Of a stretch of 64,000 nucleotides of DNA, positions 1-10,814 are shown piece after piece. Origin of the DNA: Zoroaster sp. YZ-2022. Lineage: Eukaryota > Echinodermata > Asteroidea > Forcipulatida > Zoroasteridae. The stretch spans positions 56,219,711 through 56,283,710 of the forward strand of contig CM055817.1 in the NCBI GenBank assembly GCA_029582265.1, given 5' to 3'. The notes beneath the pieces are model-generated. The model saw nothing but the letters and a program-made list of their open reading frames with translations. It made no database searches and was not told the DNA's origin. Positions within the stretch are counted from its first letter, which is position 1. Each line of letters begins with the position of its first letter. The position numbers were made by a program, and so were the translations under genes.

Positions 1-795
1 AAGAAAAATAAGTATAAGCCATAATCAAACAGTTGTCAGTAATTTGGAATACTTGTTCAGAGGTGAACTGGCAAAAAAACTAATGAGAGTTAAAACTAAC
101 ATGCAGTTAAAACTAACATGCTCATCATGTTAGCAAGGAATAATTTATTCCCTAATGCTGATGTACTAAATTTATACATATTCAATGTAACTGATACCGT
201 GCAGTAATGCAGTACATGAAACAGCCGTTTATGTCTTAAGGGACTCCAAAAAATATGGATACTTTAACCTTGAAGTCTACAACACACACTTGCCCTGATA
301 GGGACACTGTGTTCAATAAAAATGCTAACTCTGTGTATCGTGTACAACGTATTCAGTAGGTTACTGGCACATACTAGTTGAACTCTTGAGAATTAATACA
401 ATAGCCATAATGAATAATAGAAAATAGGAAATATAGTTTGATTATTTGTGAATAATAGTCACCATCAATAACTTGTCTATGAAATGTTAAGAAAATGAGA
501 ATCTGCAAATGCAACAACTATCAAACTACTGTAGAAAATCCTAATTCTTCTTGCAGAAATACATCTCACAGAAATAAATCTCAAATCGAATAAAGTGGCT
601 AAAATAAGAATAGGATAACTAGGCTATAAAATGACTAATAATCAAAATAAAAACTAAATACAGGAGTGAATTTATACATCTTGAACTTTGCGGATACAAG
701 TTTAAATCACAGGAGAGATTAACTCCTACTCGGCGTGATTTGTACAATTAAATAACCGCAAGGATAAACTGATCAGAATACAACAAAATAAGTGA
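1..795. other. AT-rich stretch, nothing recognised
   Basis: No reading frame with coding character, no tRNA and no clear repeat were seen. If the minus-strand 5' exon at 802 is real, this stretch is its first intron. Confidence 0.5.
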
Positions 796-801
796 GCTTA
801 C

Positions 802-985
802 CTGTACCAACAGAGCACAACACAAATGAGGCGATAGAGTGATGAAGTCTTCGAACTGATAACTAAGTGTGAGAAGTTATCTAGTAACTTTACTATAAAT
901 CGAGAGGGCTTCGATTTTAGTGCTATCGCCTTCAAGGTTTCTTCGCTTCTGATTTTTGGGGAAGCGAAAAGGGTATATATATTTT
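802..985 (-). promoter_or_regulatory. Candidate 5' non-coding exon and TATA promoter of a minus-strand gene leaving the window
   Basis: Read on the minus strand, a good splice donor (ACAG|GTAAGC, donor at 801-796) ends a stretch that begins about 30 bp after a TATATATA run near 973-982. Further upstream are two CCAAT-type boxes in opposite orientation (CTCATTGGT at about 1018 and ACCAATGAG near 1064). I see no coding frame, so this would be a 5' UTR exon with its coding exons left of position 1. It is an inference from promoter and donor motifs only. Confidence 0.3.
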
Positions 986-1489
986 CTGGACTTGGGCTCT
1001 GCCAGTGGTCAAAACTTTCTCATTGGTGGAAACAACTGTGGTCCCACCTTCTTCTAAGGTGTTAACCAATGAGATACCCCAATTATATAAACTAGGGCAA
1101 GCTACTTGGGAATACCACCAAAAGGGGGAACTTTCCTAATCAATCAAAATGCTGCTAATGAGGGCCGGCATTGCCTCACCAAATTGTCTTTACAATTAGC
1201 TTAGCTAAAACAATTTATGCCCATAAGAGATTTGAATATGGTGGGAAAAATTGTTCCAACAATTTACCAGCTGTAGGACAGGAAGTGCACGTAGACACCC
1301 TGGAATGTGGTATGGCCATAGGGCCCTTAGGTGTCAGCCTTAAGCAGTCAAACATTAAGCAGAAATGTAGTCGGAAACTGTTTTAAAGGAGCAGTCCCAA
1401 ACTAACAGGGTCCGACATTTGCTATTTGCTATAAGAAAATATATATTTAAAAAAAAAAAAGGAAATAATTGTAAAAATTACAGAGAGCT

Positions 1490-1757
1490 ACCCGGTAGTC
1501 AGAGAGTAGACCAGGTATTCGGGAGACTCAAAGTCCGCGCGAATCGGCATTGTGATCACCTTTGCTCAATTCTAGGGGGTCACTACCACACCCGGTCCCT
1601 CCTTTACTCCCAGTCCCCCTTCAGGGGATAGACATGACGGTCCCCAGCCAACATCTGCCATGTCAGGAGCGGGACTCGAACCCAGTCGTACTAGCCTAGA
1701 AATGCCCGCAATTGACAGACCAGTGTACTATTAAACGGCTTGCGCCACCAGTCCTGT
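1490..1757 (-). repeat. tRNA-derived SINE, divergent copy
   Basis: On the minus strand a tRNA-like head carries a B box (GGGTTCGAGTCCC, plus positions 1671-1683) and an A-box-like stretch near 1735-1752. The body follows to about 1490. It is not a functional tRNA, because no acceptor stem or anticodon arm can be folded convincingly. Confidence 0.55.
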
Positions 1758-1837
1758 TTGGACTTGGAGTTGAGTTTTAAACAACTTAAGTTTATAAACT
1801 ATCGTGATTGTGCAACTGGTTGATTTGTACCTTTTTC

Positions 1838-2075
1838 TTTTAGGCCCGAAAAAGTCTCCAGTTTTTGGTCGTAGGTCGGCTTCAAATTCAGTGACGTACT
1901 TTTGCTTGTTTTAGTAATCCCTTTTTCTGCCCACAAGTGAAATACATGATACATGTATACGCGGTTATTGGAACCAGACCTAATTTCCCTTACACAAAGT
2001 ATGGTGGCTAAGAGAGGCCACACAAATCGGGCAAACATTCATACCTCTATTGAAAAAAAAATCGTTTAAAACACA
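1838..2075. repeat. MITE family 'AGGCC..TCCGGTTTTTGGTC', copy 1
   Basis: This stretch shares long blocks with 5187-5400, 16601-16800, 17440-17820, 25545-25705 and a short piece at 42826-42880. Shared landmarks are the end motif CCGGTTTTTGGTC, the GTATACGCGG motif, and a stretch with TATGGTGGCTAAGAGAGGCC. The best preserved copy (17440-17820) has inverted ends, so the family is a terminal-inverted-repeat element. Confidence 0.6.
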
Positions 2076-2463
2076 TATAAACCAGAAATAAATAAATTAA
2101 AAAATTGATTGATGTACTTGCTTCGGTAATTATGTTTAACATTCCCTTTACGTCCATCTCATGTCATATTTCGTAATTGTTATTTATAACAAATAAAACA
2201 ATAATAATTACTAAAATAACTTCTTTAAATAAAAACATCTCTCAAATCAGTATAATTGGAAGTAGTAAATATAACGACCCTAATTTGGCATATCTATACA
2301 ACGGACGGACTTCACTGTCGTATAATCCCACGCTTTCCTTTTCAAACTGCAAAATCACTCAACAATATAAAAACAATAAGGACTTAAAATTCCCTTTTCC
2401 GAACTGAAGGTGTATAATTACAACTAATTAACAAAACTACAAGTTCTCGCCACCCAACGGATT

Positions 2464-2474
2464 GGGGATTCCCC
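2464..2474 (+). promoter_or_regulatory. NF-kB-type site, gene A promoter
   Basis: GGGGATTCCCC is a perfect palindromic match to the kB consensus GGGRNYYYCC. It lies 47 bp upstream of a TATA box and about 220 bp upstream of the gene A start codon. The same site is retained at the same place in the gene B promoter (13341-13351). Confidence 0.6.
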
Positions 2475-2520
2475 TGTCACCCCGGTAACGCTTCCACTCA
2501 CAAATAACACTGGCGATTAT

Positions 2521-2528
2521 TATAAAAA
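2521..2528 (+). promoter_or_regulatory. TATA box, gene A
   Basis: TATAAAAA sits about 170 bp upstream of the start codon. The equivalent position in gene B reads TATAAAAT (13394-13401). About 75 bp of putative 5' UTR downstream differ at about one base between the copies. Confidence 0.6.
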
Positions 2529-2694
2529 TGCGAACTTTTCATTGAATGAAACCATTATTCAAGACAACTGGATCGTAGAATCATCTCATTGTCTATTTTC
2601 TGGAGAGGAACATTCATCAAGCAAGTCCAGTGAGCTTCAATAAAAAATAATAAAAAACTGTTTTTTGAAACATATAAACACAGACAACAGACGT

Positions 2695-2718
2695 ATGAAA
2701 ATGTCGAATTCATCCAAG
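2695..2718 (+). CDS. IL-17-like A, exon 1
   Basis: This exon encodes eight residues (MKMSNSSK) and ends at AAG|GTAAGA, phase 0. It was chosen as the start because the sister gene has the same exon (MNMSNSCK) and because it completes the signal peptide opened by exon 2. A second in-frame ATG lies at codon 3. Confidence 0.8.
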
Positions 2719-5700
2719 GTAAGAATATACCGTAGATTATTAATGGATGAGCTGGAGTATAAACTAATGTATTAAGTTATTGATAACTGAAGAAAATTGT
2801 TCAAACTGTAAAAAAAAAAAAATGACATAAAGTATTAAATCCAAACATTTATATACTGAGACGCAATAGAAACTTACAACTTTTTCGAACTTAAATTATC
2901 AGTAATCACAATGCACAAATGTATTATGTGCACTTATTTTGGCAATGTGACCCTCTGACGTTTCGCGGTGAAGTGGATACAGATGGGATCGAGTACAGTG
3001 GACAAAACGTGGACATTTCCTCAATAAAATGCCAACATTTCTAATCCAAATTGTTGTGTTGTCTTATTTTGAACCATTTCAATTTTATGCTATTCCAAAA
3101 CAAGTGGTAAGTTTCTATTGCGTCTCAGTATATGTAAGCTCAACCTCCCCCCTACGGTGGACGAGAGGTTAAGACGCAGGAGCTCGTGTGTTCACAACCC
3201 GTCCCAGTCGCCTCTGAAGTTTTTTCCACAGACACTCGGAAAGCATTGAGTATACACACGTCGGCGTAGGGCAAAATTAAATCAATTGTTTATCACCCGA
3301 CTCAAGAATTTCATCAAACTATAAAATATCGTGGCACCCGCTGCTATATAGGATTCTAGCCAGCCAATCGTCATCGGTCAAGCTCAGTTGTCGAGAGGTT
3401 AAGACGTCTGCAGTAGTAAGCAGGAGGTCGTGGGTTCGAATCCCGCCCGAGTCGCGTATGAAGTTGTTTTTTTCCACAGACACTCGGAAAGCACTGAGTA
3501 TACAGTGATGTACAAACGCCGGTGTAGGGCAAAATTTAATTAATTAATCTATTATTGTGTTTTATCAAACAAACAGAAATTGTAGCACAAACACTTGATA
3601 ATTAAAACTAGGCTTTGTACTTGTTCATGAGTGTCTATTTTTGGCACGCTGGCTTAGTGCTTACTTTCTTTGAATAAAGATACAGACATTTAAGGGAAGG
3701 TACAATATCAGTATTTGGTAATGTACGTTGATTTCAACCATCTAGTTTTCAAGAAAAATATCATGAAACAAACCTGTGAAAATTTCATCACAAAAAGTTC
3801 TCACGTTAAAAAATAAATCAAGCATGGTGTACCGGGTGGCTGTGTGCGCCTTGTGTCAAGGCTAGTTATGCAGCAACCTATAGATTCCCAGTTTGCGTGT
3901 GTATGCATAGTTATCTTCGTGATATAAGCTTGTTGTGGTTTCTGTGTTTACTTGTTTTTATTTAGATGTTTCCCCTGAAAATCCGGTCTGTGCCCAAATA
4001 CGACCTCTCTAAATACCGGTACTTCCTCGATTATATACGGACAGCGCTTGTTTTATAAACGTTCATCCGCGACTGTTTTCGGGACAGGCGTTCCCATTAA
4101 CCTTTGAACAAAGTTTGACCTGTTGTCGTTCGTGCTAACAACAAACATTTCCTGTGTTCCCTATTAAAGATGAAAGTCCTTTAGATGTAATAATTTCTCA
4201 GGATGATAAACTTAAGTTTAAGATCATATTTCTTGTCTTTGATAATCTGGTAATATTACCAATGCTGTATACCCTACTTCCCCAGTTACAACAATCCTTC
4301 CAACATGGCAGCCCCCTGTATACTTGTCAAGTTACTGTATAAGGGTAATACATCACAGGTGATAATATTATCATTAGTTCATTTTGAGAACAAAAATACC
4401 ATAACAAATATTTGTATAAACTGCCATTCTATCCGTGAAACAGAATTAATTTTGTTTAAAGTGAAAGTCAATGAAGTAAAGTGCCCATGGTCATTATTAA
4501 GTAAATATCTAGAAATAGTACAAAACTGATAACTTGGGCATTTTTCATTGCAGAACCATTCGCTGATGCTCCTTGTATTGGCTATCCTCTTTATGACGTC
4601 ATCCGTAGTCAATACTGCCCCAATCAATGAGAGATGCTTGAACGAATCAACGGTCGGCCTTAACATTAAAACGTTAATGGACGGTCAAGCTACCATTTAT
4701 GAGATATTGTTAAATCTGACGGAGAAGAACATCGACGAATGTCACACCACTGCCTCTGCAAAGGAGGTGGTGCTTCCTGACGTCAATGAGATTGATTCCG
4801 TGGAGGCGTCACGGGGCTTGTGTCCGTGGCGATACTACACGGATACAGATGAACAAAGGTAAGTTTGGTTTAGGGTGCTGGTTGGGGGTGGGGCTGGGGC
4901 GACGACGTAAACCACGGAGACGGGGGTTATAGGATCACCCCCACGTTTTGGGTCCATGCCAGTAAAATCAGAAAATTGAACAAACTCCTAGGTAGCACTT
5001 AATAATTACGAAAAATAATTTAGGGCTACGATTAAAAAAAAATATTATATTTATTTGTTCTTTCAACAGATGACCTGGCCTCCATATAGACAATGCAGTC
5101 CAGTTCTGTCTTATTGTGTTTAGTGATTGGTATTGATGACGTAATAAGTTCAGAACGGAGGCATTTAGATATTGATCAGCTGTTTAGGCCAAAAATATCT
5201 CCGGTTTCTGGTCGTAGGTCGGCTTCAAAATCGGTGCGGTGACGCGTTTTAAATTTGTGTTGTTAACATGTATACGTGGTTATTAAAACCAGACCAAATT
5301 TCAGTACACAGCGGGATAGAATTCCTATCGATCCAGCAATTTTTGTTGTAATTGGATATTGTTATTTATAGCAAAAAATCGTTACTTATAGCAAAAAATA
5401 GTACTCCAATTCCATGCCCTGTTGATCGTGATGATATTGTCCCTTTAAGTTTTATACGGCACACATTTCTTTTTAAAAATGTACTAAGTTCCCAGACAAC
5501 AACCTCTTGAAATTCTGTTTAGTTTATTTTGGGGGTAGGGATGGGGGTTGATTTCGCACCGACCCCCTCCCCTCCCCCACATTTTAAGTGTAGGTCATAT
5601 AAATTACTGTCCGTTTATTAAATAAATGGGATGGTCTAGTATATAGTGATCATTTCTAGATTGCATGTGTTTCTTGAACCCCCAACGGTTTACGAATGCA

Positions 5701-8367
5701 CTTCAATACAAGCAAGCAACCGCTATCTTCTTTCCCGATCCCCCATATAATTCCACGGGACCAAATTGAGGCTGATAGGAAAATAGATTGGCTCTTTTTT
5801 ATGTGCAGAGGATCAACACAATACAGGGAGTCGGACAAAGATAATTCGTAACGTGATAAGTGTTTTGAACCTCATGAAGTCATAAACTGAAGGGCGCCCT
5901 CGTCCATCAGAGGCTAGAGAAGGCCACTCATTGATTCATGTCACTGATCTCTATACTAACTGGATAGGAGATGGGCGCTGATTGGCCTATAAAAAGTTGA
6001 AGTAACCGGCCGCCATGTTGGTTCCCCCAAAACGTCAAAGAGTCAAATGTCATGTTAGCATACAGACAATAACAACAACTGGTTCAGCAGCACTCGGCAT
6101 TGTCGTCGGTCGGGTAGCAGTAAACCTGTCCGGCCGTCACGCATGCGACTTCTTTCTTGGGGGAACAAAGATGGCGGACAACGAGCTTCAGCCAATCGGC
6201 GCAATCTCCTATCCAGTTACTATAGAGATCAGTGATTCATGTAGCCTGAAGATCTGACGTCACGCTTTGAGCTAGAGGCGCGTGAATTACGCTAGATCCC
6301 GGCCGTGTTACCGCCATGCCGCCATATTTTCCCTGATGCTCAATTGTGACCTTGGTTGGTATCTAGCACGCGAGCCTCGAAGCGTGACGTCAGATCTTCA
6401 GCACAACGTATCCAATGATATAAAGACAGGTCCAGTCTATGATTCATGTGTGTGCACTGCGCGTGCGTGTACGCGCAGCGCGCGTACATCAATGGTATGC
6501 CGGCCAGGGTGCGTTCCGCTTGCGCGAACGTTGCAAACGTTCGTCAACGTTTGCAAACAATTTCGAGTGGAACCAACTGTGCGCCGCCAACGTTGGCGAA
6601 CGTTGGTCAACGTAGTTTTGATGTGTTTGCTTTTGTGCGAACGTTGCGCTCACAATCAGTTCCACTTTGACCCATCTGTCCCCAAACGTTCGCACGAACG
6701 TTTGCGATACATTCGCGCAAGCTGAACGCAGCCCTGGCGTCTTTTTTCTTGATATGATCAGGAAACCAGTCAATGAATAACCTTCTTTTTGCCTCTAAAC
6801 GAGGGCGCCCTTCGGTTTGTGACGTCAATACATAGGGTCTTTACCATTTCTTCTTCTTCATTTGTCATCTAGGATACCAACAAATATCACGTACGCAGAA
6901 CTACTTGAATCGCCCATGTCTTGTCGCGATGCTGGTACCGGCGAACCTGGAGGAGAAGGCAGGTGTGGTCTGGCCTATTACCCATTCAAAGTTAAGAGAC
7001 AAAATACAACTGGCAGGTGAGGCATACTCTTTGACATTTGACATTTGACATTTGACATTTGACATTTGGACATATTGTACATTTGGCATTTGTATGCTTT
7101 ATTTATGCTGTGTAAAAAGTCACATCAACTGGGCACGTTTTCGCGACCCTGACCAGAAACATTGTTCTAACCAAACGTGAACCGAAGTATTTGATCGGTC
7201 ACGCTTGGTTTCAAGATGGCGGATTGTAAAAAGTAACAGAAGTTTTGTTAATTATATATTCAAACATGATGGAATGAATTCGTATATCTTTCAAGTTTAC
7301 ACTCACGAGTAAGTTCCATTTTGCCAAAATGTTAATTACACCGTATATTTTGAAAAACGTTGCGGATCAAACACGTGACAAAATGAATACAATTTTGTGG
7401 CTAAGTTCTCGTTTTCGCATAGCTATGCCGTCTTGTTTCTGGTTAAGAATATGACGTCAGAAACAAATTTCTGTTCGCGTTCGCCAAAACACGCCCCTGT
7501 TGGTAAGTTTGACATAATTCCAACATAAACCACGCCCGCTTCACACGCGCTGGCTTCAGCAGAAGCCCATTTGAAATGCATTGACAACCCTTTTCTTTAA
7601 GGGTGAAAGCTCGGGACTTGGCTGAAAAGACTCGAAATCTTATTATAACAAAGTCAATTTCTGCCGCAAGAATCGCTATTGAACCTTAAAATTAAGGAAT
7701 TTAGGTTTTCACACAACGGTAATGTCAGCTTTAGAACAGGAATTGGAACGAAAAGAATGCATCTTATGCTTGACGCCATACCGGATACCAGGGGCGTGTT
7801 TTGGCGAACACGAACAGAAACAAGTTTCGGCATAGCTACGTAACCAGAAAATTGTTTTCAGTTTGTGACGTGTTCAATCATCAACGTTTCTTAAATAAAA
7901 AAATTAAAATTTTGGAAAAATAGAACTTATTCGTGAGTGCTAATAAAACTTGGGATAAATGCCTGTATACGAACAATCATTCCATCATGTTTTAACAAAT
8001 AATTAACAAATCTTTCGTTCCTTTTTACGATCTGCAATCTTGAAACAAAGTGTAATTGATTACAAACCTCATTTGACGTTTGGTCAGAACAATGACCAAA
8101 TGTTTTTCCTTCCATCTTCGGTTTAGTCACATCCTCGGTCTGGTCACGTACAGTTATATGGAAGAAACAAAGATGGCAGCACCGTGTTCCTACACTACTC
8201 TACACTACTCTCAGCCGTCTCCCTGTCGTCTCGCTAATTCCTCAAAAAGAATCGCGACAACTAATTTCTCTTTTTCTTCTTTTCTTTTTTACATATATAG
8301 TTGGCACACTAATTGGGATATGGTTCCTGTCGCTGCTATCTGCCTCAAAACCAAAGAAGTTTCATAA
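2695..8367 (+). CDS. Interleukin-17-like cytokine, gene A (four exons)
   Basis: Coding exons are 2695-2718, 4554-4858, 6873-7016 and 8301-8367, giving 179 residues in one frame. Every junction is GT..AG; intron phases are 0, 2, 2. Residues 1-30 form a signal peptide with a leucine-rich core, probably cleaved after NTA. Residues 31-90 resemble nothing I know and carry NES and NLT glycosylation sequons. From residue 98 the family signature begins: CPW-RY, then D-x-D and R-I-P, then the beta-strand region and the C-terminal VPVAAIC. IL-17 cytokines are secreted cystine-knot dimers that signal through IL-17 receptors towards NF-kB. The core cysteines here are C127 and C172; the partner pair expected at 122 and 170 is Glu and Ala. 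C141 is shared with genes B and C. Gene B is its tandem sister. Confidence 0.9.
3148..3545 (+). repeat. Two tandem tRNA-derived SINEs in gene A intron 1
   Basis: Copies lie at about 3148-3300 and 3372-3545. Both have an A-box-like GACGAGAGGTTAAGACG or GTCGAGAGGTTAAGACG. The second has a B box GGTTCGAATCC (near 3432) that is decayed in the first. Both share the TTTCCACAGACACTCGGAAA body and the GTAGGGCAAAATT tail. Confidence 0.8.
4554..4858 (+). CDS. IL-17-like A, exon 2
   Basis: The acceptor is TTTTTCATTGCAG and the donor is AAAG|GTAAGT. The exon encodes the signal-peptide core, the variable N-terminal region and the CPWRYYTDTDEQR signature segment. The last codon is split after two bases and completed as Arg by exon 3. 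Confidence 0.9.
5187..5400. repeat. MITE family 'AGGCC..TCCGGTTTTTGGTC', copy in gene A intron 2
   Basis: It begins TTTAGGCCAAAAATATCTCC and contains the GTCGTAGGTCGGCTTC and GTATACGTGG landmarks. A related copy lies at the matching place in gene B intron 2 (about 16601-16800), so this insertion probably predates the gene duplication. Confidence 0.5.
5405..5452. repeat. Fragment of the TTAA-flanked palindromic MITE
   Basis: Only one end is kept: the motif CCATGCCCTGTTGATCGTGA followed by ATATTGTCCCTTTAA. Full copies are listed elsewhere in the window. Confidence 0.6.
5941..6243. mobile_element. Nested palindromic MITE (ACTGATCTCTATACTAACTGG ends)
   Basis: The left arm ACTGATCTCTATACTAACTG pairs with the right arm CAGTTACTATAGAGATCAGT, and the pairing continues inward through the GGCGC..ATTGGC segment. 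A second copy at 20131-20672 is interrupted by a SINE. The centre carries runs such as GTTAGCATACAGACAATAAC. Confidence 0.75.
6248..6412. mobile_element. Nested palindromic MITE (CTGAAGATCTGACGTCACG ends)
   Basis: The left end CTGAAGATCTGACGTCACGC is inverted at the right end as GCGTGACGTCAGATCTTCAG. Relatives lie at 19905-20043, 22103-22310 and a half copy at about 21826-21870. Confidence 0.75.
6507..6737. mobile_element. Nested hAT-like palindrome, gene A only
   Basis: The ends are CAGGGTGCGTTC and GAACGCAGCCCTG. Several internal repeats of GCGAACGTT and AAACGTTCG give a strongly self-complementary structure. The gene B copy of the surrounding MITE (about 18440-18460) reads straight through this point and looks like the empty site. 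The YARNG-type ends suggest hAT, but an 8-bp target duplication is not clean here. Confidence 0.6.
6873..7016 (+). CDS. IL-17-like A, exon 3
   Basis: The acceptor is TTTGTCATCTAG and the donor is GGCAG|GTGAGG. The exon is 144 bp, the same length as gene B exon 3. It starts by completing the Arg of the RIP motif and holds C127 and C141. The place of the usual double cysteine (CxxxxC spacing) keeps only the second one. Confidence 0.9.
7027..7090 (+). repeat. Short tandem repeat TTTGACA
   Basis: Five or more copies of the heptamer unit TTTGACA lie directly after exon 3, decaying into TTTGGCA. Gene B keeps a single ACATTTGACG unit at the same place, so the array grew in gene A. Confidence 0.6.
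7128..8130. mobile_element. Long inverted-repeat element in gene A intron 3
   Basis: The left arm starts GGGCACGTTTTCGCGACCC and runs through AAGATGGCGGATTGTAAAAA. The right arm (about 7790-8130) repeats it inverted, ending at TTTGACGTTTGGTCAGAAC. A second palindrome around CCAAAACACGCCCCTG lies inside. Gene B keeps the outer right end (to about 19135, GTCGCGAAAACGCGCCC), which gene A has lost. Confidence 0.65.
8301..8367 (+). CDS. IL-17-like A, exon 4
   Basis: The acceptor is CATATATAG. The exon completes a Ser codon and encodes 21 more residues ending KTKEVS, then TAA. The motif VPVAAIC matches the family's V-x-V-x-C-x-C, with Ala in place of the first Cys. Confidence 0.85.
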
Positions 8368-8429
8368 CAGAAAGGTTGAGTTTGAAGAATATCTACCAAA
8401 ATATTTATATTTATCAACTTAATTATTTA

Positions 8430-8556
8430 AGTAAGACTAATTGCGGTGACACCATGTGAAATTTCTCTATTGAGTGGTAATTAGTTCTGAAAAGAACTGG
8501 AGGTTACAACTCGACGTTTCGATCAGTATGCTCTGATCGTCTCAGGAAAACTTAGT
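8430..8556 (-). mobile_element. Solo Penelope-type end in the gene A 3' region
   Basis: On the minus strand it contains CGATCAGAGCATACTGATCG followed by AAACGTCGAG, then CAGTTCTTTTCAGAAC and CACATGGTGTCACCGCAA. It matches the terminal repeat of the Penelope-like element at 55583-57435. Gene B has no such insertion: there the flanks TTAATTAT and TTTATTTATTTAT are joined. Confidence 0.75.
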
Positions 8557-8590
8557 CATTTATTTATTTATTCATTCATTTATACAGTTG
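8557..8590 (+). promoter_or_regulatory. AU-rich element, gene A 3' flank
   Basis: Overlapping ATTTA pentamers (ATTTATTTATTTATTC) lie about 190 bp after the stop codon. In gene B an uninterrupted run follows the stop by about 100 bp (19493-19516). Such elements destabilise cytokine mRNAs. That it lies within the mature 3' UTR is inferred. Confidence 0.45.
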
Positions 8591-8722
8591 AGCTGCTTCA
8601 TTGTTTGTTGATTGGTTAATTGATGATTAATTGATTAATTGATGATTAATTGATTGATTATTGATTGACTAATTGATTAATTGATTAATTGATTAATTGA
8701 TTAATTGATTAATTGATAATAT
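8580..8722 (+). repeat. TTGATTAA-type simple repeat
   Basis: Many copies of TTGATTAA and TTGATGATTAA form this stretch. The equivalent array downstream of gene B is at 19545-19685. Confidence 0.85.
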
Positions 8723-9030
8723 GAGAGAGTAACAATGATACTATTACGTGAGGTGCATTATAGTGGAGATGTGTTATCGAAAATTTATGCAAGCCTAATT
8801 ATATTTAATTAATTGTAATTTTTCGATAAGTTTGAATATAAACACTTGTATTTGCTTGTGCAAAGATATGTTTTTTATTTATGACAGAATTTAAAACTCT
8901 CATATTGCTGTAAGTGACTGTGTCACACTGTTCATGTAACTACTTAAATATACACTTTTAAAATATCTGCTTAATATTTATTATATTTATTTATTTAAAA
9001 ACTAAACGTGTTTAAAATGTATTACTCATA

Positions 9031-9205
9031 GAAGCAGTTTTGCCAACATTACCAATGCTGTACCTTCCCTTCAGAGTATATCTTGATTCACAGAGAGTAA
9101 GCATACTCACAGAAGCAGTTTGGCCAACATTACCAATGTTGTACCTTCCCTTCAATGTATATCTTGATTCAAAGAGAGTAAGCATACTGATAGAAGCAGT
9201 CTTGT
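9031..9205 (+). repeat. Two-copy tandem repeat, unit about 83 bp
   Basis: Each unit has AGAAGCAGTTTTGCCAACAT, ACCAATG(C/T)TGTACCTTCCC and GAGAGTAAGCATACT. The ACCAATGTTGTACCTTCCC core is also the end of a dispersed MITE seen in intron 1 of all three IL-17 genes. Confidence 0.8.
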
Positions 9206-9299
9206 TCACATTTTGGTTTCAGTCCCCTCTGACAATTAGGAAACATCCTGGTAATAGGAAACTTGGGCAAACAATATTGAACTTACAGTGACCAATTAG

Positions 9300-10500
9300 T
9301 TGTTGAATTCATTCGTCTATATGCGTTGCTCGCCACTGGCTGTACATGTGCTCCCCTATAATTGAAAATGAAACATATTTCACGGCACATGCCCACACTT
9401 GTTATACATACTTGTGGATTTGTGTATAATTTTATGAAATTATCAAATTTGAATTACACAATCATTTTCCACTGGGAATTTATTGAACATATCCCAAAAG
9501 TTGTGAATGTCATTTTCTTAATGTGATGCGATCTGGGAAAACCCGTCGGATGTCGGCGAACTTGTTTTGAAGATAATGGCAAAATAGTCCCCACAATTTC
9601 TTTTTGACAATTTGAGTTTTTGTTACCATTTTAATTGTTAATATCTAAATGATCATTCTTGCAAATATTCAATAAAAATTCCATCATTTTATATGTAAAA
9701 ACATATGATGACAGATAATTAAAAAGCCATCTTTTATTTGTTTCGTTTCCGCCATTGTTTTTTAAGGACAGCGGTGGCTATAACTTCCTGAGAGCATAAC
9801 TCAAGTTATAGACAACCTAGAATCATGAATAAAACAGTTTTGAAAACAGCACAGTGTCCTCGTTAATTTGATGTATATATAACACAAAAATGGAAAATTT
9901 CACCATGTGAAGGGTTTTCCCAGATCACATCACAAATATAGGCCTACTCCCAATTTTCCCATTCATGTTGTTATCTTAATAGACACTGGCTATCGTAATT
10001 CTTGTTGTCAAATTTACCCTATTTCCCAATTTATAAATATAAATTTGTGCACAATAAAGTATCCAATAGCATTTGTACTCATTTAAGTTATTTTCCTGTC
10101 CATAACTTCCTTAAGACGTTCACAATTTATGAAACCAGTGGTTAAGTTTTGAAAATAACCCTGATTTCCCAGATCTGTTTGGTCAAATGTTAGGCTATTT
10201 TTTTTTTTGAAGGGTGTGTTTGCGGTCAATTATCGCTGAGTGAGATTGTTGGTTCTGACGAGAACTGTACACTGTAAAAATGGTGTTCAGAATTTTAACA
10301 CATTTCTAAACACTAAGCTTGTACCCACTTTTTTCACATGTTTAGCTGTTTAGATTGTGCTTTTCTGTGATGTGTGTTTGAATTCTAAATATCATATGAA
10401 CAGGTGTCAAAAATCTAAGCACGTTTAGCTTTGTGACATGTACACAGAGGATTAAACACATTCCTAAACCTTTTTTAATGCAAATACAAACCAAACAAGG
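9300..10500. other. Intergenic AT-rich DNA between genes A and B
   Basis: No gene was seen. Two GATCTGGGAAAACCC-type motifs (near 9529 direct and near 9912 inverted) suggest a decayed foldback of about 400 bp. Near 10270-10480 short AACACATTTCTAAACA-type repeats occur. Confidence 0.45.
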
Positions 10501-10503
10501 TTA

Positions 10504-10792
10504 ATGGCCACTCCAAGGTGGGGATACTAAGTCATTGAGTTGTTCCAACAACACACTGAAGAACCAGCCCCTCGCACAGAAACAAGACAAGTAAACCAGC
10601 CTCTTCACGATGCGAATAGGACTGGGAGGGGTACCAGTCAGAACAAGGCAGTTGTTAAAACTGCCTCTGCCCCTATGGTTAGGTGTCTTGCTCAAGGACA
10701 CAAGTGTCACGGCCGGGATTCGAACCCACATTCTGCTTCTAACACCAGAACTTGAATCCGGGAAGCTAGACCACTCGGCCACGACACGCGTT
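10504..10792 (-). repeat. tRNA-Leu(CAA)-like SINE, long-body subfamily
   Basis: The minus strand starts with CGTGTCGTGGCCGAG at 10792. It has a B box GGGTTCGAATCCC, then CACTTGTGTCCTTGAGC, and a body with GCGAGGGGCTGGTTCTTCAG ending at about 10504. The head matches a class II tRNA-Leu plan with anticodon-like CAA. Confidence 0.8.
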
Positions 10793-10814
10793 TTTGGGTT
10801 CTAAATACAATTTT

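Larger units (their letters stand above)
5866..6845. mobile_element. TGACGTCA-ended foldback MITE in gene A intron 2, with nested insertions
   Basis: The outer inverted ends read from about 5866 (AAACTGAAGGGCGCCCTCG) to 6845 (CGAGGGCGCCC...TGTGACGTCA). The paralogous copy in gene B (18314-18555) is short and uninterrupted and sits at the same distance from exon 3. In gene A the copy is swollen by three further palindromes (5941-6243, 6248-6412, 6507-6737). Related copies are at 48990-49178 and 22000-22480. Confidence 0.7.
2050..9030 (+). repeat. Segmental tandem duplication, unit A
   Basis: This block holds IL-17-like gene A and aligns with 12930-21757. Alignable parts include the promoter and 5' UTR (2440-2695 versus 13320-13563), exon 1, the start of exon 2, exon 3 and exon 4 with their flanks, and the downstream stretch 8725-9030, which matches 21440-21757. 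Interruptions are later element insertions on both sides. Confidence 0.8.
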
